From: Streptomyces sp. NBC_00820
GTDB lineage: Bacteria; Actinomycetota; Actinomycetes; Streptomycetales; Streptomycetaceae
DNA length: 64,000 nucleotides
Direction: 5' to 3'
Assembly (NCBI RefSeq): GCF_036347055.1
Contig: NZ_CP108882.1
Location: 372,001-436,000, forward strand
Both the position numbers and the translations under genes were made by a program. Numbering within the stretch: the first letter of the stretch is position 1; each line of letters opens with the position of its first letter. Below, piece after piece: positions 62,832 to 64,000 of this stretch. The notes under the pieces are model-generated. The model made no database searches. It was given only the letters and a program-made list of their open reading frames with translations, and had not been told where the DNA came from.

Positions 62832-64000
62832 TCAGGGCAGTTCCTGCTCGGCCCAGATGATCTTTCCGTCGGCGGTGTAGCGGGCTCCCCAGCGGTGGGC
62901 GAGCTGGGCCACGAGGAAGAGACCGCGGCCGCCCTCGTCGGTGCTGCGGGCGTGCCTCAGCCGCGGGGCGGTGCTGCTGCGGTCGGAGATCTCGCAGGTC
63001 AGCCGGGCGTCGAGGAGGAGCCGTAGCCGGATGGGAGGTGTGGCGTAGCGGATCGCGTTGGTGACCAGCTCGCTGACGACGAGTTCCGTGGTCATGGCCA
63101 GCGCGCCCAGGCCCCACTCCTCGACCTGGCGGGTCGCCCCGGCGCGGACGTGGCCCACGGCGGCCGGGTCCGCCGGCACGTCCCAGGAGGCGATGCGGCC
63201 CGGTCCGAGACGGTGGGTGCGGGCCAGCAGGAGCGCGATGTCGTCGGGCTGCGGCACGGGCACGAGCTGCCGTACGGCTGAGTCGCACAGGGTGGTGAGG
63301 TCGGCGCCGGTGTCGGTGAGCACCTGGCCCAGGCGGGTCATGCCGTGCTCCATGTCGTGGTCGGCTCCCTCGACGAGGCCGTCGGTGTAGAGGCCGAGCA
63401 GGGTGTTCTCGCCCAGCTCGATCTCGGTGGCCTCGAAGCCCATGCCGCCGAGGCCGAGGGGCGGTCCGGCGGGGATCTCGGGGAAGCTCACACGTCCGTC
63501 GGGTGTGACGACGACGGGCGGCGGATGGCCGGCCCGGGCCATGGCACACCGGCCGGTGACGGGGTCGTACACGGCGTACAGGCAGGTCGCGCCGGTGAAG
63601 GTGGCGGTGGCGCGGGCGGCGGGGTCGCCGTCGCCGGATTCGTCGCTCAGTCGCAGCACGAGGTCGTCGAGGTGGGCGAGGAGTTCGTCGGGGGGCATCT
63701 CCATGTCGGCGAGGGTCTGGACCGCCGTGCGCAGCCGGCCCATGCTGGCCGCCGCGGTGACGCCGTGACCCACCACGTCACCGACGACGAGGCCCACCCG
63801 TGCCCCGGACAGGGGGATCACGTCGAACCAGTCGCCGCCGACCCCGTCGGTCGGGTCGGCCGGCCGGTAGGAGGAGGCCACCTCCAGGGCCGTACCGCCC
63901 TTCAGGGCATGCGGCAGCAGGCTGCGCTGGAGGGTGACCGCCGCGGTGTGCTCCCGGGTGTAGCGGCGGGCGTTGTCCACGCAGACCGCCGCCCGCGCCA
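62832..64000 (-). CDS. PP2C/SpoIIE phosphatase with anti-sigma HATPase tail, 5' end outside window
   Basis: At least 389 residues are in the window and the frame continues through the edge (AARAAVCVDNARRYTREHTA), as expected when a GAF domain precedes. The PP2C core has LQRSLLPHALKGG, DGVGGDWFDVIPL, LVVGDVVGHGVTAAASMGRL, ARAGHPPPVVV, TLLGLYTDGLVEG and the closing PDDIALLLARTHRL. An HATPase domain follows with TTELVVSELVTNAIRY and DEGGRGLFLVAQL. Such fusions control sigma factors by both dephosphorylating an anti-anti-sigma factor and binding the sigma factor. Its tail is closely similar to that of the broken copy at 5 kb. Confidence 0.92.
   Translation of the reverse strand, partial: ARAAVCVDNARRYTREHTAAVTLQRSLLPHALKGGTALEVASSYRPADPTDGVGGDWFDVIPLSGARVGLVVGDVVGHGVTAAASMGRLRTAVQTLADMEMPPDELLAHLDDLVLRLSDESGDGDPAARATATFTGATCLYAVYDPVTGRCAMARAGHPPPVVVTPDGRVSFPEIPAGPPLGLGGMGFEATEIELGENTLLGLYTDGLVEGADHDMEHGMTRLGQVLTDTGADLTTLCDSAVRQLVPVPQPDDIALLLARTHRLGPGRIASWDVPADPAAVGHVRAGATRQVEEWGLGALAMTTELVVSELVTNAIRYATPPIRLRLLLDARLTCEISDRSSTAPRLRHARSTDEGGRGLFLVAQLAHRWGARYTADGKIIWAEQELP

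Overview
The window looks like a Streptomyces chromosome segment. GC is very high with strong third-position G/C. GTG starts are common, and the gene families are typical of the genus: SARP and LuxR-ATPase regulators, PP2C/SpoIIE phosphatases with anti-sigma ATPase tails, AraD1/fuconate sugar-acid genes, DUF4253 and multi-CBM secreted glycosidases. No rRNA, tRNA or CRISPR array was seen. The content is accessory: catabolic islands, transporters, decayed genes and one large glycan operon.

Left part (1-12 kb): an orphan glycine cleavage H protein, a stand-alone ATP-grasp ligase behind G-rich repeats, a FUSC-type membrane protein, and a PAS/anti-sigma phosphatase that has lost its phosphatase core. 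Then come a PEBP-like protein, an MFS transporter fused to a universal stress domain with a palindrome upstream, a methyltransferase and two lipoproteins, one with an L,D-transpeptidase-like active site.

Sugar-acid region (12.6-18.9 kb): an MHS-type transporter, then an ACS-type transporter overlapping an AraD1/FAH-family gene, divergent from L-fuconate dehydratase and a FadR-type GntR regulator. The divergent intergenic region carries two identical 12-bp palindromic sites and a 14-bp tandem repeat. A truncated aldo/keto reductase that looks like L-fucose dehydrogenase lies at 31 kb. An SDR, transporter and IclR regulator at 34-38 kb form a second sugar-acid-like island.

Middle (19-34 kb): a LuxR-type STAND ATPase, a two-CBM35 GH31 glycosidase under a LacI-like palindrome, a graveyard of broken genes (SARP, MazG-like, two transposases), an acyl-CoA synthetase and a membrane PP2C. 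An IS605-type element (tnpA/tnpB divergent, 31359-33250) sits between a beheaded aldo/keto reductase and a tail-less acyl-CoA ligase, which implies a deletion at the IS.

Glycan operon (39.6-52.7 kb): eleven genes on one strand, every one of the ten junctions a 4-base ATGA or GTGA overlap. It encodes a polyprenyl-phosphate-type GT2, a DUF1616-like anchored protein, a NodB deacetylase, three single GT4 enzymes, a tandem GT4-GT4 fusion, a DUF2206-like GT-C candidate, a small membrane protein, a Wzx-type flippase and a polysaccharide pyruvyl transferase. I see no recognisable initiating phosphoglycosyl transferase, chain-length regulator or ligase. This is the most interesting system in the window.

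Right part (52.7-64 kb): a universal stress protein, small conserved proteins, a histidine-kinase fossil next to an ABC exporter pair, an SDR, a lipoprotein, a secreted phospholipase-D-like protein with incomplete HKD motifs, an MFS transporter, a YihY-like membrane protein and a PP2C/anti-sigma fusion cut by the window edge.
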